Shown here one piece after another: positions 7,928 through 17,115 of a stretch of DNA of 64,000 nucleotides (the first letter of the stretch is position 1; each line of letters begins with the position of its first letter). The position numbers and the translations under genes are program-made. The stretch covers positions 1 to 64,000 of the forward strand of contig NZ_KQ954285.1 in assembly GCF_001519055.1 (NCBI RefSeq), given 5' to 3'. The notes beneath the pieces are model-generated. The model was not told where the DNA came from. It was given only the letters and a program-made list of their open reading frames with translations, and did not search any database. The stretch is from Novosphingobium sp. Fuku2-ISO-50 (lineage in GTDB: Bacteria > Pseudomonadota > Alphaproteobacteria > Sphingomonadales > Sphingomonadaceae).

Positions 7928-9631
7928 TTATTCCCCATCTGTAAAAAGGGCTTTCAGCTCGCGCTTGAGGATTTTTCCGTTGGCATTGCGCGGCAGCGTT
8001 TCGGGGGAAATGCGGATAGCAACCGGCACTTTGTACGCGGCCAGCCGCTCGGCGACCCAGGCGCGCAAGTCCTGCTCGTCGGCGCTCTGGCCGGGGACAA
8101 GGTGCACCACGGCGGCAGGTTCTTCGCCCAACGTGTGATGGGGAATGCCGATCACCGCCGCGTCCATCACCGCCGGATGATCGTAGAGCGCGTTTTCGAC
8201 TTCGCCCGAATAGATGTTTTCACCACCGCGAATGACAATGTCCTTGGCGCGGTCGACGATCGTGCAATAGCCTTCCTCGTCAAGCCGGGCGAGATCGCCG
8301 GTCCGCACCCAGCCGTCGACAAAGGTCTTTGCGGTCGCCTCCGGGCTGTTCCAATAGCCTTTGACGATCATCGGCCCGCGCGCCCACAATTCGCCCACTT
8401 CGCCCGGCGGCAGATCGATCAGCCGGTCCGGGCAAACCACGCGCAAGTCGGCAACGGCCACCGCCGGGCCGCAACTGTCTGGGCGGGCAAGGTAATCTTC
8501 GCCGATGATGTTGGTCACCGTAGCCATCGTTTCGGTCATGCCCCAGCCGTTGCCCGGCCGCGCGCCCAGTACGCCGCTGATCTTGCGCACGAGATCGGGG
8601 GCCGACGGCGCGCCGCCATAGGAGATCGATTCAAGCGAGGAGAGGTCGTATTTCTCGCGGTCGGGATGTTCGAGCAATTGCCAGGCGATCGTCGGCACGC
8701 CGCCCGCCAGATTGACGCGCTCGCGCTCGATCAGGCCGAGCGCGCGGCCCGCATCCCAGCGGCGCATGAACACCAGCTTGTTGCCGCCAAAAACCGCGCC
8801 CATCAGGATCGCGCTGCAGGCCGTGACATGAAACAGCGGGATCGACACCAGCGCGGTACGCGGAGACGGCGGCGGCGGCGTTTCGCCCCGACGGATCAGC
8901 GCTGAAGCGGCGACATAGGCGCTCGACAGGATATTGGTGGCGAGATTGCGATGCGTGCCGAGCGCGCCTTTGGGATGGCCGGTAGTCCCCGAGGTGTAAA
9001 AGATCGTCGCGTCGGCATCGGGCGCCAGATCGGCCTCGGGCAGATCGCGCTCGGGCAGCGCACCATAGCCGTTGGGCACGCCGATCACGCTTTCGAGCGC
9101 GACGACGCCGGGCGGAACCGCATCGAGCCGCGCCCCCAGTACATAATCGAGCGTCGGGATCTCCCCGCGCAAGGGCAGCACGCGATCGAGCCGTTCGCCA
9201 TCGGCGATCAGCGCGCGGCATCCCGCCGTTGTCAGCCCATAGGCCAGTTCGCCCCCCGTCCACCAGGCGTTGAGCGGAACGCAGATCGCGCCCAGCGTGG
9301 TCACCGCAAAGAACGCGACCGGCCATTCGGGCAAATTGCGCATCGCCAGCGCCACCCGGTCGCCCGGCCCGATCCCTTGTTCCCTCAAATGCGCGGCGAG
9401 CGCGGCAACGGCGCGAAACCACCCGTCGAACGTGACGCGTTCATCCTCGAACACGATGAATTCGCGCGCGCCATGGCTGCGCCCGACTTGCGCGATCGCG
9501 CCGAGATGCGCAGGCGCATTTTTCCACGCGCGAAAGCTGCGCCCATGCGCGCTGACTTGTTCCATCTCGAACGGAGCACCCGGCGCACAAAGCACCGCGC
9601 GCGCCTCTTCCAGCGTCAGGACCGCCATCAT
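7928..9631 (-). CDS. Class I adenylate-forming acyl-CoA ligase
   Basis: ATP-dependent CoA ligase (567 residues) that activates a carboxylic acid through an acyl-AMP. The P-loop YTSGTTGHPKG is at 212-222, GWGMTET follows in the middle, and the C-terminal lid carries WVRTGDLARLDEEGY, KDIVIRGGENIYSGEVE and the catalytic-lysine motif NANGKILKREL. Family resemblance is to medium/long-chain or cyclic-acid ligases; the substrate cannot be assigned. It is the last gene of the minus-strand series with the ThDP enzyme (49-bp gap), two acyl-CoA dehydrogenases and a carboxylase, suggesting it primes an acid for that catabolic route. Two tandem ATG codons (9631, 9628) follow GGGAGAGG. Confidence 0.93.
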   Translation of the reverse strand: MMAVLTLEEARAVLCAPGAPFEMEQVSAHGRSFRAWKNAPAHLGAIAQVGRSHGAREFIVFEDERVTFDGWFRAVAALAAHLREQGIGPGDRVALAMRNLPEWPVAFFAVTTLGAICVPLNAWWTGGELAYGLTTAGCRALIADGERLDRVLPLRGEIPTLDYVLGARLDAVPPGVVALESVIGVPNGYGALPERDLPEADLAPDADATIFYTSGTTGHPKGALGTHRNLATNILSSAYVAASALIRRGETPPPPSPRTALVSIPLFHVTACSAILMGAVFGGNKLVFMRRWDAGRALGLIERERVNLAGGVPTIAWQLLEHPDREKYDLSSLESISYGGAPSAPDLVRKISGVLGARPGNGWGMTETMATVTNIIGEDYLARPDSCGPAVAVADLRVVCPDRLIDLPPGEVGELWARGPMIVKGYWNSPEATAKTFVDGWVRTGDLARLDEEGYCTIVDRAKDIVIRGGENIYSGEVENALYDHPAVMDAAVIGIPHHTLGEEPAAVVHLVPGQSADEQDLRAWVAERLAAYKVPVAIRISPETLPRNANGKILKRELKALFTDGE

Positions 9632-9680
9632 CGCCTCTCCCGTTTTCCCGTCGGCCCGGTCGTCCGGGTCCGCAAAATCG

Positions 9681-11231
9681 CTACAGCATCGCTTCGATCA
9701 GAACCGGCCCCTTCGTCGCCAGCGCGCGCTCGAATGCGGCGCGAAAGGCGGTGGTCGTATCGACGCGTCCGGCGGGCACGCCCATCCCGGCGGCAATCGC
9801 GCACCAATCGAGCCGGGGATGATCGAGGCTGAGCATCGACAATGCCTTGGGGCCGGGATTCTGGACGCCCACGCGCATCAGCTCGATATTGAGAATGGCA
9901 TAAGACGCATTGTTGAAAATCACGATCACGACATCGAGCCGTTCGCGCGCCATCGTCCACAGCGCCTGACAGGTGTACATGCCCGATCCATCGGCCTGAA
10001 GCGCGATGACCTGGCGATCGGGGCAAGCCACCGCCGCGCCCGTCGCCACCGGCAGACCTTGTCCGATCGCCCCGCCTGTAACCATCAGCCAGTCATGCGG
10101 CGCGGCGCCTGCCGTCGCGTCGAACAGCGCCGCGCTCGCCGTCAGCCCTTCCTCCGACACGATCGCGCCCGTCGGCATCAGCTCGGCCAGCACGGCACCG
10201 ATGGTCAAGGGTGTCAACGCCTCGTCCACAGGCGGGACCGCGCGCACCTGCACGCCGACCGGCTCGATCGGCGCATCGAGCGCATCGGCCAGCGCGGTCA
10301 GCGCCGCCAGCGCATCCTCACGCAGGCCGGCCAGCCGCACCACTTGCGCATCGGGCGGGGACAGTTCGCTCGGCTTGCCGGGATAGGCAAAGAACGCGAC
10401 CGGCGGCTCGGTGCCGCAGAGCAGGATCGTGGCATAGGGGGCAAGGAACTCCACCGCCATTTCGGCGAAATAGGGCAGCTTTGCCAGCGCCACGCGCCCC
10501 GCCCCGCGCTCGACGCGCGCCGCAAACGTTTCGCAGATCAGTTTCGCGCCGGTCGCCGCCGCAATCCGCCCCGCCTGATGCAAGGCATCAGCGCGCAAGG
10601 CTCGTCCGCCCAGCAGCAGCGCCACCGGCCCCTTGCTGCCGCGCAAGGCCTCCGCCGCCGCCGCAATCGCCGCATCGGGCGCGCGCGGCGCAGGCGGCAC
10701 GGCGCGCGGTGCCACCGGCGCGGCGCCTGCGCCCCACGCATGATCGGCCGGCACGATCACCGTCGCCACTTTGCCCGGCCAGTCCATCGCCGCGACAAAG
10801 GCCTCGGCGCCCGCCTGCGCCAGATCGCGCGGGCTTTGCGCCAGGCGCACCCAGTCCGACATCGGGCGGGCGACGCCTGCCGCATCGGAGGTCAAAGGCG
10901 CATTGAAATGAAGGTGATAGGTCGCATGATCGCCGACCATGTTGATCACCGGAGAGGCGGCCCGGCGCGCATTGTGCAAATTGGCAAGCCCATTGGCGAG
11001 CCCGGGCCCAAGGTGCAGCAAGGTGATCGCCGGCTTTCCCGCCATCCGCGCATAGCCGTCGGCGGCGCCTGTCACCACGCCTTCGAACAGGCCGAGCACC
11101 GCGCGCATCCCCGGCTGCCGATCGATCGCGGCAACGAGCTGCATTTCCGAAGTGCCGGGATTGGCAAAACAGGTGTCGACGCCGCACGCCGACAATGTCG
11201 CGACAAACGCCTCGGCCCCGTTGAAAGTCAT
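9681..11231 (-). CDS. Thiamine-diphosphate-dependent acetolactate-synthase/decarboxylase-like enzyme
   Basis: ThDP enzyme of 516 residues with the N-terminal Pyr domain (about 1-165), a central domain, and the C-terminal PP domain. The catalytic glutamate is E50 (GLFEG); the ThDP/Mg motif is ADGSGMYTCQ... ending in NN near residue 440. The NPGTSEM stretch near 24-30 recalls benzoylformate decarboxylase and a broad family often annotated as acetolactate synthase large subunit. No regulatory small subunit is adjacent and the context is catabolic, so biosynthetic IlvB is unlikely. It could be a 2-keto-acid decarboxylase, carboligase or C-C lyase in the pathway of the adjoining CoA enzymes. Start 11231 follows CGGGAGACGGAC. 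Confidence 0.85.
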   Translation of the reverse strand: MTFNGAEAFVATLSACGVDTCFANPGTSEMQLVAAIDRQPGMRAVLGLFEGVVTGAADGYARMAGKPAITLLHLGPGLANGLANLHNARRAASPVINMVGDHATYHLHFNAPLTSDAAGVARPMSDWVRLAQSPRDLAQAGAEAFVAAMDWPGKVATVIVPADHAWGAGAAPVAPRAVPPAPRAPDAAIAAAAEALRGSKGPVALLLGGRALRADALHQAGRIAAATGAKLICETFAARVERGAGRVALAKLPYFAEMAVEFLAPYATILLCGTEPPVAFFAYPGKPSELSPPDAQVVRLAGLREDALAALTALADALDAPIEPVGVQVRAVPPVDEALTPLTIGAVLAELMPTGAIVSEEGLTASAALFDATAGAAPHDWLMVTGGAIGQGLPVATGAAVACPDRQVIALQADGSGMYTCQALWTMARERLDVVIVIFNNASYAILNIELMRVGVQNPGPKALSMLSLDHPRLDWCAIAAGMGVPAGRVDTTTAFRAAFERALATKGPVLIEAML

Positions 11232-11331
11232 GTCCGTCTCCCGCACCTGTGTCGGCGCGCATGGTGCAGCCTTGCAGGGCCGCGTCAAGCCCCCGACCGG
11301 ACGGCAGGACCGATCAGGGGCTTGAAAACGA

Positions 11332-12444
11332 TCAGGCTTCTTCGGCGATCCGTTCGCGGCCGAGTTCGATATACCGCGCCAGGTGGTAATCCTCATCGCC
11401 CAATTCATGGCCGATCATCATCAGCCGCTTGGCATAGTGCGACAGCGCGAGTTCCCAGGTCATGCCGATGCCGCCGTGCATCTGGATCGCCTCTTCGGCA
11501 GCAAGCGAACCGGCCTTGCCGATCGTCACTTTGGCCGCGCTGGCGGCGCGTTCGCGCACGATGCGATCGGCAGAGAAGCTGTCGGCGGCATTGATCGCGG
11601 CGCTGCGCGCCTGTTCGATTTCGAGCGCGATCGTCGCCATGCGATGCTGCAACGCCTGGAACTTGCCGATCTGAATGCCGAACTGCTTGCGCGTGCGCAA
11701 ATAGTCGAGCGTCTGGTCGCGCAGAACGTCCATCACCGCGACGCCTTCCCACGCCAGCGCGACAAGTCCAAGCGCACGCGCCGCCTCGATCACCGGCCCG
11801 GCTTCACCGGCAATGCCCACCAGCCTGGCGGGCGTTGCGGCGAACGTGACATCGCCTGCCGAACCGCCGTCGACGAGCAGGTAATCGTGAACTGTCAGCC
11901 CCGGCGCATCGCGTTCGACCAGGAACGTCGACAGCCCGGCCTCGGCGCGCGCAACGACCAGCAAGCGATCGACGCTGCCCGCGCAGGAGACCACGGTCTT
12001 GGCGCCATCGAGCACCCAGCCGTCGCCCGAAACCGTGGCGCGGGTCGCAATCTCGGCAGGATCGAACCAGGTATCGGCTTCTTCTTCCGCATAGCCGATC
12101 ACCGCCTCCCCGGCGATCACCGCGCCAAGGTCATCGGTCAGCCCCGCCGCCGCCAACACATGCCCGGCCTGCAAGGTCGCCAGCCAGGGGCCGGTAACGA
12201 GCGCGCGGCCCAATTCGCCGAACACCACGCCGACATCGAACGGCGAACCGCCAAAGCCGCCCACGCTCTCGTCAAACAGCGCGCCGATCGCGCCCAATTC
12301 GGCCAACTGCCCCCACAAAGCGCGCGACCAGCCGGTTCCCTCGAACGCGGCGGCAGTGCGCGTCGCGAAAGGATATTTGTCGGCGAGAAAGCGGCTCAAC
12401 GAATCGACCAGCATCTGCCGGTCTTCACCCAGAGAGAAATCCAT
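11332..12444 (-). CDS. Acyl-CoA dehydrogenase, smaller partner
   Basis: FAD-dependent acyl-CoA dehydrogenase-fold protein of 370 residues starting MDFSLGEDRQ. The C-terminal helical domain shows RTRKQFGIQIGKFQALQHR and QMHGGIGMTWE, the region that holds the catalytic glutamate in many family members. Its start lies 4 bp after the stop of the longer dehydrogenase upstream. Paired long and short dehydrogenases like this, known from bacterial steroid side-chain catabolism (ChsE-type), often form a heteromer with one FAD per pair. Expected reaction: alpha,beta-desaturation of an acyl-CoA, probably bulky or branched. Confidence 0.9.
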   Translation of the reverse strand: MDFSLGEDRQMLVDSLSRFLADKYPFATRTAAAFEGTGWSRALWGQLAELGAIGALFDESVGGFGGSPFDVGVVFGELGRALVTGPWLATLQAGHVLAAAGLTDDLGAVIAGEAVIGYAEEEADTWFDPAEIATRATVSGDGWVLDGAKTVVSCAGSVDRLLVVARAEAGLSTFLVERDAPGLTVHDYLLVDGGSAGDVTFAATPARLVGIAGEAGPVIEAARALGLVALAWEGVAVMDVLRDQTLDYLRTRKQFGIQIGKFQALQHRMATIALEIEQARSAAINAADSFSADRIVRERAASAAKVTIGKAGSLAAEEAIQMHGGIGMTWELALSHYAKRLMMIGHELGDEDYHLARYIELGRERIAEEA

Positions 12445-12448
12445 GGTG

Positions 12449-13645
12449 TCAGAGCTCCAGAATGGCCTTGGTGATGATTTCGCGCTGGACCTCGTTGGAC
12501 CCGCCGAAAATCGACAGCTTGCGATTGTTGAAATACTGCGTCGCCACCGGGCCCGCCCATTCGGGGCCGACCGGTTCGCCGTTCCACCCGCCTTCGAACG
12601 ATTCGGGCACCCAGGGCCGGGCATAAGTCCCGGCGGCGCGGCGCATCAGATCATCGATCGTCTGGCGGATCTCGGTGCCGCGAATTTTCAGCATCGAGCT
12701 TTCCGCGACCGGCGCCGCGCCCGCACCGGCAGCGGCGAGCACGCGCATGTTCGTCGTCTTCATGTTTTCCAGCTCGATTTCGAGCCGGGCGAGACGCGCG
12801 GCAAACTGCGGGTCTTCGGCCAGCGGACGGCCGCCCCGGCGCTGCGTGCGCGCGATGTCCTTCAGATCGCCCAGGGCCGCCATCGAAGAGCCGACGCCCG
12901 CGATATTGGTGCGTTCGTACGTCAGCAGGTACTTGGCGTAAGTCCAGCCGCGATTTTCCTCGCCAACCAGATTTTCGACCGGCACGCGCACGTCGGTAAA
13001 GAACACTTCGTTGACTTCATGATCGCCGGACAAGAGCCGGATCGGGCGAACCTCGATCCCCGGCGTTGCCATGTCGATCAACAGAAAGCTGATGCCGTCC
13101 TGCTTCTTGCCGTCGGTCGCCGTGCGCACGAGGCAGAACATCATGTTGGCGTATTGCCCCAGCGTGGTCCAGGTCTTCTGCCCGTTGACGACATAATGAT
13201 CGCCGTCGCGCACGGCGCTGGTCTTGAGGCTGGCAAGGTCGGACCCGGCGCCGGGCTCGGAATAGCCCTGGCACCACCAGTCGCTGCCGTCGAGGATGCG
13301 CGGCAGCCATTTGCGCTTCTGTTCTTCCGAACCGTATTTCAGCAGCACCGGCCCGATCATCGACAGGCCAAACGGCAGCACGCGCGGCGCATTGGCCAGC
13401 GCGGTCTCGGTTTCAAAGATAAAGCGCTGGATCACGGTCCAGCCGGTGCCGCCCCAATCGACCGGCCAATGGTTGGCCAGCCAGCCGCGCGCATTGAGAA
13501 TGGCGTGCCATTCCTCGTGTTCGGCTTTGGTCAGATGCTGACCCTTGCGCATCTTGTCCGACAGCCGCTGCGGCAGCTTTTCGGCCAGAAAGGCGCGCAC
13601 TTCGTCGCGAAACGCCTCTTCCTCGGGCGTGAACTTGAGGTCCAT
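12449..13645 (-). CDS. Acyl-CoA dehydrogenase, larger partner
   Basis: Acyl-CoA dehydrogenase of 398 residues, MDLKFTPEEEAFRDEV at the N-terminus. The flavin/substrate motif WCQGYSEPGAGSDLASL lies mid-protein and the C-terminal NNRKLSIFGGSNEVQREI matches the FAD-binding end of FadE-type enzymes of cyclic-acid catabolism. It is the first gene of the pair and is preceded by a 127-bp gap holding the TTAATCGATTAA palindrome, so a promoter probably lies there. Likely works with the protein encoded downstream as a heteromer. Substrate unknown. Confidence 0.92.
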   Translation of the reverse strand: MDLKFTPEEEAFRDEVRAFLAEKLPQRLSDKMRKGQHLTKAEHEEWHAILNARGWLANHWPVDWGGTGWTVIQRFIFETETALANAPRVLPFGLSMIGPVLLKYGSEEQKRKWLPRILDGSDWWCQGYSEPGAGSDLASLKTSAVRDGDHYVVNGQKTWTTLGQYANMMFCLVRTATDGKKQDGISFLLIDMATPGIEVRPIRLLSGDHEVNEVFFTDVRVPVENLVGEENRGWTYAKYLLTYERTNIAGVGSSMAALGDLKDIARTQRRGGRPLAEDPQFAARLARLEIELENMKTTNMRVLAAAGAGAAPVAESSMLKIRGTEIRQTIDDLMRRAAGTYARPWVPESFEGGWNGEPVGPEWAGPVATQYFNNRKLSIFGGSNEVQREIITKAILEL

Positions 13646-13695
13646 CACTGTCTCTCCTGCCGCAGGCGGCGTGACTGCGCCGCCCATCGGTTTCA

Positions 13696-13707
13696 TTAAT
13701 CGATTAA
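13696..13707. promoter_or_regulatory. TTAATCGATTAA palindrome in promoter of the dehydrogenase operon
   Basis: A perfect 12-bp palindrome, strikingly AT-rich for this DNA, 50 bp upstream of the acyl-CoA dehydrogenase start and within the 127-bp gap behind the carboxylase gene. It has the size and symmetry of a TetR/GntR-type operator and would control the genes from 13645 down to 7928. No regulator gene adjoins it. Confidence 0.5.
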
Positions 13708-13772
13708 CATACAAACCAGGTCAAGCAAGTGACCATTTGGGGAAGCGGCCCGCCACAATCGATATTGCGATG

Positions 13773-16700
13773 TCACCACACGTCGACAAACCGGCGCCGG
13801 TCGCGCGGGCGCGGGCGCGGGTGCGTGCGAGCGGCGCGCAATCCGGTCAGCAGCCAATCGCGTGTTTCCGCCGGATCGATCACCGCGTCGATTTCCAGCA
13901 CTTCGGCGACGCCGATCGCCTTGCCTTTTTCATAGAGCGCATCGACCAGCTTGCGGAACAGCGCATCGGGATCTTCGGCGGCCTCAAGCTCCTTGCGGAA
14001 ACCGAGGCGGACCGCGCCTTCCAGACCCATCGGCCCGAATTCGCCGGTGGGCCAGGCGCAGACGGTATGGCTGGCGGTCAGATCGCCGCCCGCCATCGCC
14101 TGCGCGCCAAGGCCATAGCCCTTGCGCACGACCACGGTGAACCATGGCACGCCGATCGTCGCCGCCGCAACAAACAGCCGCGATCCGCGCCGCACAGCGG
14201 CGGTGCGTTCGCTGTCGGGGCCGACCATGAAGCCGGGCGTATCGCACAGCGACAGCACCGGAATGTCGAATGCGTCGCACAATTGCAAAAACCGCGCGCC
14301 CTTTTCGGCGCCCGGCGCATCGATCGCACCGCCCAGATGGCGGGGATTGTTGGCCAGCACGCCAAACGGTTCGCCGCCGATCCGCACGAATGCGGTGATC
14401 ATCCCCGGCCCATAGCCGCCGCGCAGTTCGAGCACGCTGCCCGCATCGGCGAGCGCGGCAATCAGCGCGCGCATGTCATAAACGCGCTGGCGATCCCCGG
14501 GCACGCACACACGCAAGCCGCGCGGATCTGGCGCCGGGCCGGGCGGGACGGCGCCCTGGAACATGCCGATCAACCCGCGTGCCGCGCGGGTCGCCTCGGC
14601 CTCGCTGTCGACCAGCATGTCGAGCACGCCGAGCGCATATTGTTCTTCCGCCGGGCCGATGTCTTCGGGCGCAAACCGGCCCAGCCCGCCGCCTTCGATC
14701 ATCGCCGGGCCGCCCAGCCCGATATTCGCCCCGCGCACGCCGATCGTCACATCGGCACAGCCGAGGAACACCGCATTGCCCGCAAAGCAGCGCCCGGCGA
14801 CAATCGCAATGCGCGGCACTTGCCCCGACAGGCGGGCAAAGGCGGTAAAGCTGGTCGTATCGAGCGATGAGGCGCTGAGCGGCGCGGCATCGACATCGCC
14901 GGGCCGCCCGCCTCCGCCTTCGACATAGAACACCACCGGCAAGTGCCAGCGTTCGGCCATTTCAAGCAGGCGGTCGGTCTTCTTGTGGTTGAAATGCCCC
15001 TGCGTTCCGGCAAGCACGGTAAAGTCATAGGCCAGCGCGACCACGCTGGCGCGGTCTTCGCCGCAATGGCCCGCGTTGACCATACCGATCCCCGTCACCA
15101 TGCCGTCGCCGGGCGTATTCGCGCGCAAATCGTCGAGCGAGCGCCGTCCGCGCTGCGCCGCAATGGCCAGACCGCCGATTTCGCGAAACTGCCCGTTGTC
15201 GAACAGATCCGCGAGATTTTCGCGCGCCGTGCGCAAGCCCATGGCATGGCGCTTGTCGATCGCGGCGGGGCGCGCGGCATCCCCGGTCAGCGCAAGGCGC
15301 GCCTGCAGCGCGGCCAGATCGGCGCGGACATGGTCGGGATCGCGCGCGGCCACGGCCTGTGCCTCGGCCCCGCCCTCGCCCCGCCGCCACCAGCCAAGCA
15401 CCGCGCCTTCGGCCACCACATCGCCCACCGCCACGAGCAGATCGAGCAGCACGCCCGCGCCCTCGGTCGTCGCCGGGTGCAGCATTTTCATCGCCTCGAT
15501 CACCACGACATCGGCGCCGGGCGCAATCGCCGCGCCCGGTGCGACGGGCAGCGCCGCGACCGATCCGGCCAGCGGCGCCCGCAAGGCTTGCGCGCCGGGC
15601 TCCGGCGGCAGACCGGCATCGGGGGCATGGGGCACATCGTCCTCGCCCGGCGCCAGGGCGCGCGCCGCCGCGGCCAGCAGCGCGGCATGCGTATCGATAT
15701 AGCGGGTATCGACATCGCCGATCTGCACGCGCGGTTGGTCGAGCAAGGCGATCAGCAAGGGCACCGACGTCGCAAGACCCTCGATGCGCCATTCGCCCAA
15801 TGCACGGCGCGCCTTTGCCTGGGCCGCAGGCAAACCGCCGTTCGAGACATGCACGATCAGCTTGGCCAGCAGCGTGTCATAGCCGGGCGGCGGGGTATAC
15901 CCGGCGTGAGCGGCGGTATCGACCCGCACCCCCGGCCCGCCCGGCAGATCGAGCCGGACAATCGTCCCGCTCGCCGGGCGCGGAGCCCCATCGGCGCCGA
16001 TGCGTTCGGCATTGATCCGGCATTGCACGGCAAAGCCGCGCGCCGCGCGCCAGTCGGGCAAGTCGAGCGCAGCCAGCGAGGCGCCCCCGGAAACCGCCAG
16101 TTGCAGCGCGACAAGATCGAGCCCGGTGGTCATTTCGGTCACCGTGTGTTCGACCTGCAACCGCGCGTTGACTTCGATGAACCACGGCGCATCGGCGTCA
16201 TCGCGGTCGAGCAGAAATTCGACCGTGGCCAGGCCGTGCAACCCCGCCGCCTTGCCCAGCGCCACCGCATGGGCCGCCAGCCGGTCGGCCAGCGCCGCCG
16301 GCACATCGGGCGCGGGCGCGATCTCGATCACTTTTTGTCGCCGCCGTTGCAATGTGCATTCGCGCAAGCCCAGCACGGCAATCGCCGCGCCGTCGCCGAT
16401 CACTTGCACTTCGACATGGCGCGCGCGGGTGATCGCGCGCTCGATATAGATGCGCCCGTCGCCAAACGCGGCTTTGGCCTCGGCAGCGCAAAGCGCCAGC
16501 GCGCCCCGCGCATCGTCTGGCCCTCGCACCAGCCGCATCCCCCGCCCGCCGCCGCCCGCCAGCGCCTTGATCATCACGCCATGCGCCGCATGCTCGGTGC
16601 AAAACGCCGCGAAATCGGGCTCGTTCGTGGTCGACGGCAGGACCGGAACGCCGCAGGCACGCGCCAGCGTCAACGCGCGGGTCTTGTCGCCAAACAGCGC

Positions 16701-17024
16701 TAGCGTTTCCGGTGCCGGGCCGATGAACCGCAGCCCTGCTTCGGCCACGGCTTGCGCAAACGGCGCGCTTTCGCTCAGAAAGCCATAGCCGGGATGGATC
16801 GCATCGGCCCCCAGCGCATGGGCCGCCGCGATCACCGCCGCGCCGTCGAGATAGGCGGCAACACCCATCCCCGGCAGGACATGCGCGGCGGCCATCGCGG
16901 CAAGGTGCGGCGCCTGTGCCTCGTCGGCGGCGCGAATGCCCAGCGGCACGGCGCCGGTTTCGGCAATGGTGCGCGCGATGCGCAGCGCTATTTCGCCGCG
17001 ATTGGCAATCAGAATACGGGTCAT
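13773..17024 (-). CDS. Fused biotin-dependent acyl-CoA carboxylase (BC-BCCP-CT)
   Basis: Single-chain acyl-CoA carboxylase of 1083 residues containing all three functions. Biotin carboxylase is at about 1-445, starting ILIANRGEIALRI, with the glycine-rich GGGGRGM loop and EVNARLQVEHTVTE. The biotin carrier segment has EAMKM with biotinyl K513. The carboxyltransferase is at about 580-1083. Most bacterial carboxylases split these into subunits; fused forms of about 1080-1100 residues exist in actinobacteria and sphingomonads. The ATG at 17024 was chosen over an upstream TTG because the protein begins at the conserved strand, although no strong Shine-Dalgarno precedes it. Substrate (acetyl-, propionyl-, geranyl- or another acyl-CoA) is not evident; nearby dehydrogenases point to catabolism. 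Confidence 0.92.
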   Translation of the reverse strand: MTRILIANRGEIALRIARTIAETGAVPLGIRAADEAQAPHLAAMAAAHVLPGMGVAAYLDGAAVIAAAHALGADAIHPGYGFLSESAPFAQAVAEAGLRFIGPAPETLALFGDKTRALTLARACGVPVLPSTTNEPDFAAFCTEHAAHGVMIKALAGGGGRGMRLVRGPDDARGALALCAAEAKAAFGDGRIYIERAITRARHVEVQVIGDGAAIAVLGLRECTLQRRRQKVIEIAPAPDVPAALADRLAAHAVALGKAAGLHGLATVEFLLDRDDADAPWFIEVNARLQVEHTVTEMTTGLDLVALQLAVSGGASLAALDLPDWRAARGFAVQCRINAERIGADGAPRPASGTIVRLDLPGGPGVRVDTAAHAGYTPPPGYDTLLAKLIVHVSNGGLPAAQAKARRALGEWRIEGLATSVPLLIALLDQPRVQIGDVDTRYIDTHAALLAAAARALAPGEDDVPHAPDAGLPPEPGAQALRAPLAGSVAALPVAPGAAIAPGADVVVIEAMKMLHPATTEGAGVLLDLLVAVGDVVAEGAVLGWWRRGEGGAEAQAVAARDPDHVRADLAALQARLALTGDAARPAAIDKRHAMGLRTARENLADLFDNGQFREIGGLAIAAQRGRRSLDDLRANTPGDGMVTGIGMVNAGHCGEDRASVVALAYDFTVLAGTQGHFNHKKTDRLLEMAERWHLPVVFYVEGGGGRPGDVDAAPLSASSLDTTSFTAFARLSGQVPRIAIVAGRCFAGNAVFLGCADVTIGVRGANIGLGGPAMIEGGGLGRFAPEDIGPAEEQYALGVLDMLVDSEAEATRAARGLIGMFQGAVPPGPAPDPRGLRVCVPGDRQRVYDMRALIAALADAGSVLELRGGYGPGMITAFVRIGGEPFGVLANNPRHLGGAIDAPGAEKGARFLQLCDAFDIPVLSLCDTPGFMVGPDSERTAAVRRGSRLFVAAATIGVPWFTVVVRKGYGLGAQAMAGGDLTASHTVCAWPTGEFGPMGLEGAVRLGFRKELEAAEDPDALFRKLVDALYEKGKAIGVAEVLEIDAVIDPAETRDWLLTGLRAARTHPRPRPRDRRRFVDVW

Positions 17025-17115
17025 GCTGCGCAGAAAAGCGCGAATTTCAGGGGCTGGCAAGCGACCCGTGAAGAGAGCGCCATGCCGTAGCGGCAGATGC
17101 GCGCTCCCTCGCGAA

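Noticed and set aside
9681..11231. Biosynthetic acetolactate synthase IlvB
   Set aside because: No IlvN/IlvC neighbour, shorter than usual, and surrounded by CoA-based catabolic genes.
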